From Bromus sterilis (Eukaryota > Streptophyta > Magnoliopsida > Poales > Poaceae), in contig OX465598.1 of assembly GCA_950022295.1 (NCBI GenBank), forward strand, positions 117,535,001 through 117,599,000: a stretch of 64,000 bases of DNA. Reading direction: 5' to 3'. Of this stretch, positions 22,082 through 32,377 are shown piece after piece (position 1 is the first letter of the stretch; each line of letters opens with the position of its first letter). A model generated the notes under the pieces. It was not told the DNA's origin and made no database searches. It worked only from the letters and a program-made list of their open reading frames with translations. A program made the position numbers and the translations under genes.

Positions 22082-22717
22082 CTACAAGGTCGCCTGCCGC
22101 GCTCGTTTAACTGGTGGCTTGACATCGAGGTCTTCTTCAGAGCCAGAGGGGGAAGCAGTTGAAGATGGCTCACCACCAGCACTAGAAGAGTTCCTAGAGG
22201 AAGAAGCAGTCGAAGACGCAGGCGAAGGACTCCTCGACTTTGTGGAGTTGTCGCTGCTCGACTCCTGCCCATGCGGATCCATGCTATTGCCGCTCGGGTC
22301 GAATGCGCGGACAGTGACAGTGCTTTCTCCGTCAAAGCGATAGCTGAGCATATCGCCATCTCGCAAATTCAACTGTCGAGCAAACAAACGCCAACCAGAG
22401 CCAAGAAAAATCAAGCGAGAGCTATCAACCTCCAAGTCAACATAAGAAGGAGATCGACAGCTCCCTTGAAGATCTAGGAGCAAGCCATCCAAGCCACGTT
22501 CAGAGACAATGGCAGAAAAAGCAGAGGGAAGAAGAACGCGATTGGCACTCTGGCCACGAACACGTAAAATAAAATCATAGCTCCAGAATCCCTCCTCCAA
22601 GGGAGACAAGGAAGGCACTGGCACCGTACCATGGCGACCACCACGACATGTGCGTGGTGTGCGGCCACCACGGCCACGACGAACACGGCCATGGCCAACA
22701 CCTTGCCTGGGAACCAT
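22082..22717 (-). CDS. Antisense gene of element W: B3-like putative DNA-binding protein
   Basis: An intact 211-residue frame on the strand opposite gag-pol, from ATG 22717 to TAG 22082. The frame is open another 30 bases upstream but has no earlier ATG. Residues 11-28 are Arg/Gly-rich. Residues about 48-140 look like the plant B3 DNA-binding fold: a VLLPSAFSAIV strand-helix pattern, then GSGWRLFARQLNLRDGDML and an FDGESTVTVRAFD stretch, matching the family's conserved GW-x-x-F, L-x-x-GD and F-x-V order. Residues 152-192 are Ser-rich, followed by an acidic patch and KPPVKRAR (200-207), a nuclear-import-like signal. A TATA box lies about 75 bases upstream. Antisense extra ORFs are known in Tat-lineage elements; the B3 link is my inference by eye. 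It may act in the nucleus on element or host promoters. Confidence 0.65.
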   Translation of the reverse strand: MVPRQGVGHGRVRRGRGGRTPRTCRGGRHGTVPVPSLSPLEEGFWSYDFILRVRGQSANRVLLPSAFSAIVSERGLDGLLLDLQGSCRSPSYVDLEVDSSRLIFLGSGWRLFARQLNLRDGDMLSYRFDGESTVTVRAFDPSGNSMDPHGQESSSDNSTKSRSPSPASSTASSSRNSSSAGGEPSSTASPSGSEEDLDVKPPVKRARQATL

Positions 22718-22792
22718 GAGCGGAAAAAGAGAAGAAGGAGGAGGCACAGCAGCGAGTTGGATAGAGGCGGAACGCTGTGGAAATACAAGGCT

Positions 22793-22800
22793 TATTTATA
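22793..22800 (-). promoter_or_regulatory. Candidate TATA box for the antisense gene
   Basis: On the minus strand TATAAATA (in TTCTATAAATAAGCC) ends 75 bases before the ATG at 22717. A plant transcript starting about 30 bases downstream would begin near 22765 and have a leader of about 48 bases. This suggests a promoter independent of the LTRs; it is unproven. Confidence 0.5.
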
Positions 22801-23987
22801 GAACAAGAATCCTCAAAGCACAGAGAAGCCAAGGCGACAGCAGCAATTAATTCAAAGACCAAACGTTCCAGACGTCTCGGACTCCAAGTCGAAGATGCTT
22901 TCCCACGGGACGCATTGTGCGCGAGACGCGTCAATTCACGCGCGTTTCCAACGCGCGTATGGGAAACTCAACCGGCGCCTTCCGCACTCCACATCGCCCA
23001 TTATTATGACCGGTCATGAAGACGTGACGGTTCACTGACAAAGCATCCCTGACAGCCATCAAACAGAGGCATCGCTATCCCTGACAAGCAGCGAAGAAAA
23101 CCAAACAGACATCAAGGCCCAAAGATTCCATCTCTCAGATCTTTTTCCCGATGAACAAAAAATATCTTACTCCCATCGGGAGAGTACATCATAAGAGTCC
23201 CAGGTGCTCCCTCACCTATAGGTCAGCCATGTGCTCGAGTGACCACTCGCACTTATGAGAGTCTCGGGTGCTCCCTCAACCCGACGTAAGACAAACATGC
23301 GCTCGCCAAGACCATACGACGCTAAGAGTTTCAGGTGCTCCCTCACCTCAAGAGCCGAAACGGAATTCGAGTGATTACTCGTGAAAACCCCCCCGACTGA
23401 GCACTCGAAACAAAGCTCCTCGGGTGAATGAGTGAACAGCTCGCTTAATGTTTTGTTCCAAGCGGGTGCAATGCTATAAGGCTCCGCGCCTCAAAAACAC
23501 ACATTCCTGGAACACGATACAATGTGCCCAGATGCCACGCAAGATTAGCGTGTAGGTAAGACCCCGCTGCGAAGTACGGCCGGGCTGGGACTTGCCGAAG
23601 AGCGATTTCACTCCCAACCTTTCCCATGCGCTGCGCATGATAGAAAAGCCGGGCGGACGCGCCTTAGGCTGTACACATTACTGGCGGCAAATGAACACCG
23701 TAAGACCTGAAGCGGCCAGACTTTTGCTCGACACCAGTGTTCCAAGCTCACGTCGAGGGACGTGGGTTTGATTGGGCTACTGTGGTATTTTCCCTAGTGT
23801 AATTCACCAAGGCTCGACCCGTCGACTCCTTGGGCCCTTTCAGCTTAGCATCCCTCGAAACAGGTTTTGTCATGGCCACCAGACTGCCAGCGACCCGCGG
23901 ATGAAACCGCGCATACCAATAACCGACGAATGAATGTACTCGAGTCCCTGCGCGACTCTCCGAGTCCCCCAGGCACTCGGGGTCTAC
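22801..23987 (+). other. W 3' region between antisense promoter and 3' LTR
   Basis: No gene is supported. The CTCCCATCGGGAG inverted repeat recurs at 23170-23182. A motif like GAGTCTCGGGTGCTCCCTCA occurs three times between about 23197 and 23352. The last bases, GGCACTCGGGGTCTAC (23972-23987), are purine-rich and form the likely priming site for second-strand synthesis next to the 3' LTR. Confidence 0.6.
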
Positions 23988-24426
23988 TGACGAGGGGGTG
24001 ACCCCACGACTCCTACGGATGAGCCTACCTGGTGTCCATGAAGGCAGAAGGCCCATGAAGATACAACCTCGGCCCACTAGTTGGCACCGACGTAGGAGTA
24101 CGCGACTCACAAGGAAGGTGCGAAGACCTGCCGTACGGAGCAAGCTAGGGTTAGAAAAGCATACCTATAAACGTAGATGAACTCACCGAGACCTAGCCCG
24201 ATATATAAGGGCTAGGAGGGGCGACGCCGGAAGCAATCTAATATCACCTATAACCCTAGCCTTGAGCGCTCCAGCCTTGGCCTCCACTGTAATCGCATCT
24301 TCCCCATGAATAATATCGAGCAGGAGCGAGCCTTCCTGTTTGCCGACGAGCTATCGTCCAACCTGTGCCTCTCATGACTAACCCAGGGTCCCTGACCATG
24401 GGATTTGCCGGGGTTGATCCCCGTCA
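23988..24426 (+). repeat. 3' LTR of element W, 439 bp
   Basis: Same ends and length as the 5' LTR, with 10 substitutions counted by eye. TATA box at 24202-24208. Followed by target-site copy GCCTC at 24427-24431. Confidence 0.95.
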
Positions 24427-24431
24427 GCCTC

Positions 24432-25720
24432 CTGCGATGTCAACTGCGGTCATATAATCGACCAGCCAATCCTATGGCTTGACTGATCCATTGTACTTGG
24501 GGGTGTCCCTGGGTAATGTGAAGCCTTTTGGAAACTGCTCTTGCCGAATGCGCGGACCGAAACAGGCCGGACCCACTGGTGCATCATCTTCTGGCTGCTT
24601 ATCTTGCTGTAGCTGCTCGATACGGTGCCTTGCATCATTCTCCCCGATTGCTCGGGGTCCTAGACGCTGACTTATTGTCAGCTGAACTGACGTCGTCGGT
24701 TGCTCTTGATGCATGCTATTGACTGCTGGATCATCCCTCTGACTGCCTCCTGCATCCCCTTGATTCCTCCGACTGCGGTGCATAATGCCATGCGGCGAAG
24801 ATGCCTGCTTCTGCTGCCGAGGTGGCGCATTCGGCTGGTTTGCCCCCGCAGTCACCCGAACTGACTTTGATGCTACTGGCTGTAGCTGCTCAGTGGTCGC
24901 CCTCATCTGTTGGCTTACTGTTGTTATGAGGTCGCGCATTCGGCGCGTCCTCTCTCGCAGCTCTTCTCCTCCAGGTGCTCCAGCTCATTGGCGATCTGCT
25001 CGGCAGATCACATGTTCTTCACCGGAGTGTTGTATGCGATCTGTGGAGCGATGACAGTGGTTGTTGCTGAGCTCCTCCCAGCTCTCTGCCAACCTCTCGG
25101 CCAGAAATACGAAGATCATCTATCACTGGGGGTGGGATGACGCGCTACTTGATGTCGTGCGCTGCATTGTACTCCTGAACTGTTGCTTCCAGACGACGCT
25201 TTTCAGCGTCTATCCGATCTGATTGCTCCTTCAGAGCTTGGCGCGCTTCTCCAGCTCGGAGTGCGCTACTGCTGGGTCGGCATTCAGCTCCATGGGAGTG
25301 CAAAGCACATCTGGTGGGTTGCTTGCGCCAGCTGGTGCGGTGGCTGCTTCCCTCGCGGATCGGATCGCTGAAGTAGAACTGTGGAGACTAGATGCTCCCA
25401 CCATCATAACCTCCGCACGAATGTGCGTAGTCGTGCCCTCTATTCCCACAACATTCGGCCCGCCTGGCAGCGGATATGTGAGCTAAGAAAACACCTGAAC
25501 CTCCCTGGGAAAGACCTCAGGAAGATCTGCTACAAAGACGCGATGACCGCCGAAGGGATGATGATGCCGCGTGGTAGAGGCATTCCTACCCCAAACCACG
25601 AAGCATTGTCCATGACATAGTCCCACGCTCCGGTCCTGAAGACCAGGCCGGAGGCAAAACGTATGCGCGATGCAGATGATGGTCCCGTCCGGATCAGAAC
25701 TCCAGTCGACGACTCGGCCT
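24432..25720 (-). pseudogene. gag: Element Z gag, N-terminal part and leader (decayed)
   Basis: On the minus strand a gag frame starts near 25449 (MGIEGTTTH) but stops at 25231. It is picked up again in 24939-24472, a Gln/Arg-rich segment ending in FTLPRDTPKYNGSVKP, where a stop stands in for the Trp-type position before the capsid pattern. The remaining codons to 24432 lead into the capsid piece at 15214, on the other side of W. Between 25720 and 25450 is leader. Frameshifts and stops show that no product is made. The pieces are assigned to one gag because the W target-site copy joins them. Confidence 0.6.
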
Positions 25721-25738
25721 GCCCCACGGTGGGCGCCA
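25721..25738 (-). other. Primer-binding site of element Z
   Basis: On the minus strand this reads TGGCGCCCACCGTGGGGC, two bases inside the LTR end. It fixes the orientation of Z and the inner LTR edge. Confidence 0.85.
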
Positions 25739-25740
25739 AC

Positions 25741-26511
25741 TGTCATCGATATGTAACGGCAGATGCCATGGGGATGGCTAAAGAGAGGGACAAACCGAGG
25801 TTGGTGTCGATGGAATCGGAATCGAGAGTGGGGACAAACACAGTGAGACACCGCGATGTACCCAGGTTCGGGGCTCTCTGTAGAGATAAAACCCCTAGTC
25901 CTGTCGAGCTAGCTATATGCAATAACTCTGGCTACAATGAATGCTCCTTGAGCTGTTTGAGAGGAAGGAGAAGAGTGCTCTAAGCACAAGGGTCCTCCCC
26001 TTTGTACATTTACCTTTGTACCCCGGGCTCGGCCTATAAGAGCCCCGGGTACCCCTCCTGCGTGAGGGACGACGGAGCACATCGTGTGCTCACGGATGAA
26101 CCGGTGCAGACTTGTGGCCCTCCATGCTGCTAACTTGTAGGTCTTGCTAGTGAACAGTAGAGCTAGGAACCTTGACCTGTCGTCCTGTCCGCGTGATCGG
26201 CGCTGGAGGAGACCGCACGCCTCTGAGAGCCCGAATCTTCTGGGACTGCGCATTGAATGAACTTGTACCATTTGTCTGACCTGGGATTCTGCTCGGAGGT
26301 TGCCTTGTTATCTTCGGCCGAATGATCCTAGGTGAGGCCGATTGCTCTCTCTTGGGGCAATCAGCCTCCGACCTGATCAGTTCCGCCCACTGCTTTCTTA
26401 GTCTTGATCAGCTCGGCCTTGATTAGATCGGAGACCATCAGGTCGGTGTTCTTTGCCTTGATGAAAAGATTCTCCTGGGTGACCCTACCTGGGGTCATTC
26501 CCACGACAACA
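25741..26511 (-). repeat. 5' LTR of element Z, 771 bp
   Basis: On the minus strand it starts TGTTGTCGTGGG at 26511 and ends CGATGACA at 25741. A TATA-like CTTATAGG lies near 26035. Outside it (26512 onward) is LINE coding sequence. Its partner LTR is beyond the left edge. Confidence 0.75.
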
Positions 26512-27307
26512 GGCCAGAGGTCTCTTCAGATTATCCCGGGGAATCCAGTTATCTATCCATATATGTGTTGAAGTACCATCACTAATGCGCCTGATCATAC
26601 CTTGCCATAGCAAGTCTCTGTCGTCTAGGATCGACCGCCAGATCTGAGAAGGGTGTGACCCCAATTCAACATTAAGGATGGATGTCTCCGGATAATAAAC
26701 TGCCTTGAGGATTCGAGCACTAAGGGAAATTGGGTTTACCAACAGGTTTCAAGCCTGCCTTGCCAAAAGGGCCAGATTAAAAAGCTCCATGTCTCGAAAA
26801 CCAAGACCACCGAGGTGCTTTGGCTGCGTCATAGTATCCCAAGAGATCCATGCTGGCGAACGCTTCCCGTGCTTACTTCCCCACCAGAATTTTCAAATGG
26901 TAGATGTGATGCTCTCACATAGGCCTCTTGGGAGTCTAAAGCAGGACATCGAATACACTGGAATTTCTTGGGCTACAGACTTGATCAGGACCTCCTTTCC
27001 GGCGTATGACATGATTTTCTCCAACCAGCCTTTCACCTTGCCCCACACTCTATCCTTGAGATATTTGAAAGTGCCATTTTCGTTCTATCCCAACTCCGAA
27101 GGCATCCAAAGGTATCTCTCAGAAAGAGACTCATTTGAAACATGTAGAATTTACTTCACAGTCTCACACAAACTCTGCGGGGATCCCTTGATAAAATAGA
27201 TGGAAGATTTGTCTCTATTAATCCTCTGTCCAGATGCCTCACAGTAAGTTTCAAGTAGGTTTTACACCGTCGTCGCCCCTTCGGAGCTCGCCTTAAAAAG
27301 CAGCAGG
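26512..27307 (-). pseudogene. LINE (non-LTR retrotransposon): end of reverse transcriptase and zinc-binding C-terminus
   Basis: On the minus strand this continues the LINE split at 33957. It begins just after the catalytic FADD box with LLLFKASSEGATT, then thumb-region sequence and a C-terminal segment with SKHGKRSPAWISWDTM, HLGGLGFRDMELFNLALLA and DNWIPRD, typical of the zf-RVT domain of plant L1-type elements. Several in-frame stops (for example near 27270, 27150, 27090 and 26900) make it a relic. The fragment ends where the Z LTR begins, and its 3' tail lies beyond Z, left of the window. The 5-base copy GCAGG at 27303-27307 is the target site of Y. Confidence 0.85.
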
Positions 27308-28797
27308 TGATTTCTACGCACGCTTCTATTCTTGTAGACTATGTTGGGCCTCCAAGCGCAGAGGTTTGTAGGACAGCAGTCTCTTGTGTCCCCAACACAC
27401 CTAATACAACTAGGAGTTGTATAGGTGCACTAGTTCGGCCAAGAGATGGTAAAATATGGGTGATAGGTGTGGCAAAACAAAGTAATATAAATCTGTAATA
27501 AAAAGTGCAGCAAGAAAATATGTGACAAAAGTGAGCACAAACGGTGTAACAATGGTGGAAACAAGGCCTATGATTCATACTTTCACTAGTGGCAACTCCC
27601 AACAACATTAACATAGTCTAATCACATGATATTTCCCATAAAACATGCAATGGAGACGTACTCGGAGGTCATTCTTTGTGGTCAAGAGAGGACGAGAATT
27701 ATGTAGGGCTACAAAAGCACACCTCAGAGTTCGTAGTTCTCAATCTATGGATTTCTAAATGTGACCACGGCCATCCAAAGAGAGTACCACAATCACCAAA
27801 ACATATCTCACGGATAGTCAAAGACAAGCACCAAGAGACTCTCAATCTTAAATCAACACACAAAAGAGGAAATCACTCATGAAAATATTCTTCTAACCCA
27901 TGTCCAATAGACCGCTGTCACCATGGTCTCGGGGATTATACTAGATAAGATCAACTGAGTACATCAATCTAATACATAGAGGTAGGGGAAATATAATGGG
28001 ATCATCCTACATTAACATAGCCTATGATCAGAACGACGATCACATCATGGGAGAGAGAATTGACCACATAGCTACTATAGAAACCTTAGCCCCGAGGGGA
28101 ACTACTCACACATGGACATGGTGAGAGAGAGTTGTTGATGGAGAGGTGCAGCCCGGAGGAGATGAAGGAGACGGCGGCGGCGGCAGCCACGGCGACGCCC
28201 ACGACCACGGCGGTGGCCACGGCCCTTGAGGGCAGCGGCCCTTGGCCCCTTCTTCCTTGGAGATGGTGCTACTGTGGAGATTAATCTCCCCCTAAAGACG
28301 GCTGGCAAGGGGGAGGAAATTTCGTGGTGCCCTTTTACCTAGGTTTTCTCTCTTTATATAGACTCTCAGATTCCCGTCATCCAGATTACGTCTTCGTTAT
28401 TTCGGGGCTCCAAGGAGCATCCGAACTTCGATTGGGCCGAATTTTATGTCTATACCCACCGGAACAAAATTCCCTACAACTTTGTAGTTTTAAGGTTTTC
28501 CGTTTGAGGCCGTCTTCTAGCGTTTCCGAGGCGATATTTAAAACCTATCTGGTGGGGACAGATTTCGGGAGAGTTAGAGTCCAACTCCTACAAGGCTCCT
28601 TTTTGTGATTTTTCCTTTATCCAAGTAATTCCTACACATAAAGAACAAAAAGAAGAACTTGTGCACTCTTACAACCATTAATAGGTTAGTTCCAAAATAT
28701 GTTATAAAAAGATATGAAAGTGTATCAAAAGAATAGCAATATCACACAAAACATGCATGGAGCAAACAGAAATTATAGATACGTTTGGGACGTATCA
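27308..28797 (-). repeat. 3' LTR of element Y, 1490 bp
   Basis: On the minus strand it starts TGATACGTCCCAAACGTATC at 28797 and ends GTAGAAATCA at 27308. A 100-base segment present in the other LTR (32448-32547) is missing at about 27379. TATA-like TATATAAA on the minus strand at 28353-28360. Confidence 0.92.
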
Positions 28798-31520
28798 ACA
28801 TCCCCGAGCTTAATTCCTGCTCGTCCTCGAGTAGGTAAATGATAACAAGCATAATTTCTGTGGTGAGATGCTAGAAACCATATAAGGACTTTGAAAAGTA
28901 AAGCAATCAAGGTATGTGATTCAATTCAAGTCATAACATGCAAGAGTCTATATTAGCATTGAAACACGCAACGAATGAACAATAGGTGCTGAGAACTCAA
29001 TCTACTAAAGTTTCACACTTGGTCTTCTTTGGAATCTCATCTTGACTCGTCCCCAGACCACTAGCCAGTACAAGTTAATTTGATCCACTCCTTTTCGATA
29101 TTTTGAGCATTGATGCAATGGATGAGCGTAAGCACGAGAGTTGACACTTAGGATGTCAAAGAGAGAAATATGGTGGAGGAGGAAGACCAAAAGGGTGTGC
29201 AAGGCTCACATCAATGAGGACAATCATAGGCAAGAGAAGCCAAATGATAGATATGATGTGAGGAGTAGGTATTGCCATGCAACGGATGCACATATGAGCT
29301 AAAAAGCTCTCCAATCGAACTAGTGGGGGTGCATCTAACTTGCTCGCTCATGAAGACCTGGAGCTCTTTTGAGGAGGCTCATCCTTGGAATATGCAAGCC
29401 AAGTTCTATAGTGTGAAAGTCCCCACATAGCTATATGCATGAATGATCATCCATTTGGAGTACAAGGATAAGAGAGAGTACTAGTGTGGATCTTTCAAAA
29501 GGCTAATAGTGTTGCCCCTTTCTCTCTTTTTATTTTATTTTCTTATTTTTCTATTTTTTTATTTTTTTGTGGCCTCAATGGCTCTTTCTATTTAACTCTC
29601 ATGTGTCCTCTTTGGGATCTTTTATTTTGTCCACTTTGGGATCTTTTCCTCACTTAAGGGAAACACTCTAATTTACAAGAGCGTATAGAAGATCTTTCAC
29701 ACTTTACAAGGTACTCAAACATAAAGAAGATGTAGCTATCATGATGTATGCAATGTATGTCTCTGCCAGTGTAGCAGGAACATGTATGACATGAAGATCA
29801 AGTCGTGAAGAGGTGGATGTTGCATGGCAATATATCTCGGAAAGACTATGTAAATGCCTTGATAGGTAGGTATGGTTGGCTGTTTTGAGGAAAGATATAA
29901 GGAGGTTTATGATGACAGAGCGTATCATGCCAAGGGTTTGGATGTACCTGCGAAGGTGGACGCCAACTCTCGGAGTGAGAAGAAGGCAATGCGCGGCACA
30001 AGAGAGGCTAGCAAATATGAGGAGGTGAAGTGTCAACTTTCAATACTTATATTAGTCCGAAGAACTCATGCACTTATTATCGGTAACTCTCAATCTAATA
30101 AGGAGGTTCACAAAGAGACAAGTACCCTGAGGAGGAGTGTATGGGGGTTTGGTTATCCTTGCGCATCCTTGACTCATGGTATGTGAGTGTACTCTAATAT
30201 CCGATCCCTCCAAAGATTAGCGATCCATCTAGTAGCTAGAGTTCTCAACTAGTTTTGTAGGTTTTGAAAATAAACACGGATTGCCCAAAATACGACACCT
30301 ATCACTAATAGGCTAGAGCTCTTGACACCAAAAGTTCAAACATTACTCACATCAATACCTCAAAACTATTGCAAGTTACTACTACAATTAAATAGCAACC
30401 TCAATTACCTACTTTCAAGACAAGACACAACTCAATGCAACAACCAACTCTCTTAAAAAGATAAACATGAAAACTAAAGAGAGTTCCAACAACAAACTAA
30501 ACAAAAGCCAAGGCTCTTGCTAAAGACAAACTAAAACTAAACATGGCAGTAGCTACGAAAAGATAAAGAACACACAACAACAAAAAGATAAGCATGAAGA
30601 ATCCTATGATGTGTTCTAGATTTTGAAAGTGGAGCGTGTTTATCTCCCACACAAAGTAAGACGGGATCTAAATTGTTATGAACAGAAATCAAAAGCTAAA
30701 GAAAACTAAAAATAAAACCTAAGCGCGAGACGCTCAAAGCATAGCACATAACGCATGAAGTGATAAAAATATAGTGAGACGAAGGACGAACTGATGATTG
30801 TTGATGGAGAAGGGGGTGCACGGGGGCATCCCCAAGTTTAGACGCTTGAGTCTCCTTGAATATTTGGTGGGGATGCATGGGGCATCCCCAAGCTTGAGCG
30901 CTTGACACTCCCGAATCTTCTTTCATCATCTTCCATCACACACTTGAAAACGCCCTTCATACATAACTCATCATAAGCTGATTAGAGAGGTTAGTACCCT
31001 TAATAAATATTTTTTCCTACTGTATATAAAGATATTCTTGAAGAGCTACTATTTCTCAAGATTGCCAAAAGGTTTCTGAAAAGAAAAAGAAAGCTTAAGG
31101 TTTGCAAAAGTTAGGAGAGACAAAACGTGGCAGAATCTGTGAAAACAGAACAGCAGGTAGTAAAGAATTTTTTAGGGGTACTTCTACAACTCAAATCAAA
31201 AAACTCAAAACATACGAAAGTTCCGTGATTGTATAGAGCATGCTGTGTAAAAAATTCATCTAGAAAAGATGAACTGGTGATTTGATCTGATTTTTCCCGT
31301 CACGAGGAAAGAATCTGTTTTCTGGACAACATGTCACAACTTTCATTTCCCTTGTCGTATGAGGCAATGACTTGGCACAAAGCTTGAAAATAAAGATACA
31401 ATGATGTTGCTACAGTAGTAACAATCATCAAGACCACTAAAAACTGAAAGTAAAAACTCAAAGTAAAGATAACAAGGGTTGTCTCCCTAGAGCTCTTTCT
31501 TTATAGCCATAAAGATAGGC
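28798..31520 (-). other. 3' non-coding region of element Y
   Basis: I see no gene. It is related to 5390-7150 of B and 37040-39900 of X (inverted). On the plus strand it holds a T-rich run near 29520-29570 and the GGGGCATCCCCAAG stretch near 30823, repeated near 30880. Confidence 0.7.
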
Positions 31521-32261
31521 TTAATATTTTAGTGATGCTCTCGTAGGAATAAGAGTTGAAGAACAAAAGAGAGCATCAAGAAGAAAAAATCGAACACATT
31601 TAAGTCTAACATGCTTCCTATGCAAAGGGATCTTGTAGAGAAATAACTCATTGAAGCATAAAGATATTAGCATAGGTAGCCAAAATAAGTGCAACTTCAA
31701 AACCTTCAACATAAAGAGAGGGAACTTGATATTATTGAAATATCTATAAGCATATGTTCCCCTCTCATAATAATTTTCAGTGGGATCATGAATAAACTCA
31801 ACAATATAAGTATCACATAAAAAATTCTTATCATGATCCACAAGCATAGAAAGTTTGTTACTCTCCACATAAGCAAAATCCTTCTCATTAGTAATAGTGG
31901 GAGCAAACTCAAGAAAATAGCTATCACATGAATCATTCTTATTATGATACACTTCCAAATATTCATTCTTTATAGCATAAGTGTCATCACAATAATCATC
32001 ATAGATAGGAGGCAAAGTATCATCAAAATAAATTTCCTCATCAAAACTTGGGGGGCTAAAGAGATCATCTTCATAAAACGTAGTATCCCCAAGCTTATAG
32101 CTTTTCATATCATTAGGATCAAAGGTATTCAAAGAAGACATACTAATAACATTGCTACTATCACGAGTGTTGTGCAAATAGTAAAGATCCATAGGCTTTT
32201 TGATTTTATCTTCAAACACTTCATGACCGAATTCAAGGTAGAGCTCATAAAGCTCTCTCAT
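31521..32261 (-). CDS. Element Y ORF: 246-residue acidic protein of unknown function
   Basis: Intact minus-strand frame from ATG 32261, 90 bases after the primer site, to a stop at 31521; it takes the place where gag normally begins. The first two thirds are acidic and Tyr/Asp-rich, with GDTTFYEDDLF, YDDYCDDTYAI and VDHDKNFLCDTYIVEFIHD stretches. The last 70 residues are hydrophobic and then basic (KFPLFMLKVLKLHLFWL, then HRKHVRLKC). I see no capsid, zinc knuckle or enzyme motif. A decayed homologue lies in B. Retention of an open frame in an element that lacks pol suggests a role in packaging, localisation or regulation, but this is inference. It could also be a neutral remnant of a 3' extra ORF moved forward. 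Confidence 0.7.
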   Translation of the reverse strand: MRELYELYLEFGHEVFEDKIKKPMDLYYLHNTRDSSNVISMSSLNTFDPNDMKSYKLGDTTFYEDDLFSPPSFDEEIYFDDTLPPIYDDYCDDTYAIKNEYLEVYHNKNDSCDSYFLEFAPTITNEKDFAYVESNKLSMLVDHDKNFLCDTYIVEFIHDPTENYYERGTYAYRYFNNIKFPLFMLKVLKLHLFWLPMLISLCFNELFLYKIPLHRKHVRLKCVRFFLLDALFCSSTLIPTRASLKY

Positions 32262-32350
32262 TTTTTTCCATAAGCCTAACTAGTGAAAATAAAAACAAAA
32301 AACAAAAAGATTTAATGGCAAGATTTAAAGATATACCTTCAAACCTTACC

Positions 32351-32368
32351 TCCCCAGTAACGGCGCCA
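32351..32368 (-). other. Primer-binding site of element Y (tRNA-Asp type)
   Basis: On the minus strand this reads TGGCGCCGTTACTGGGGA, close to the tRNA-Asp site used by Athila-lineage elements, nine bases inside the LTR. Confidence 0.85.
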
Positions 32369-32377
32369 GAAATAGCT

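Larger units (their letters stand above)
15215..24426 (+). mobile_element. Element W: complete Tat-like Ty3/gypsy retrotransposon with antisense gene
   Basis: A full-length 9212 bp element: 5' LTR 15215-15653, primer site, gag-protease-reverse transcriptase-RNase H-integrase on the plus strand to 20658, a 3.3 kb 3' region with tandem repeats and an antisense B3-like gene, then 3' LTR 23988-24426. Target-site copies GCCTC flank it (15210-15214 and 24427-24431). The two LTRs are each 439 bp and I count 10 substitutions and no indels between them, so the insertion is young. The order protease, reverse transcriptase, RNase H, integrase without a chromodomain, and the C-H-H-C nucleocapsid pattern, fit the Tat lineage. 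It sits in gag of element Z. Confidence 0.95.
9565..26511 (-). mobile_element. Element Z: old Tat-like Ty3/gypsy retrotransposon, heavily nested
   Basis: Read from right to left: 5' LTR (26511-25741), primer site (25738-25721), gag (from about 25450), interrupted by W (15215-24426), gag continued, protease, reverse transcriptase, interrupted by a solo LTR (11079-12737), RNase H, then cut by element B at 9564. Integrase and the 3' LTR must lie left of the window. Frames contain stops and shifts throughout, so Z is dead. A C-H-H-C nucleocapsid pattern and a DGG protease place it in the Tat lineage by family knowledge. Its LTR edge abuts LINE coding sequence at 26512, so Z landed inside the LINE. 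Confidence 0.85.

Noticed and set aside
21817..22359. 180-codon minus-strand frame downstream of the B3-like gene
   Set aside because: Overlaps the B3-like frame in another phase and shows low-complexity Leu, Ala and Gly content; it looks like a shadow.
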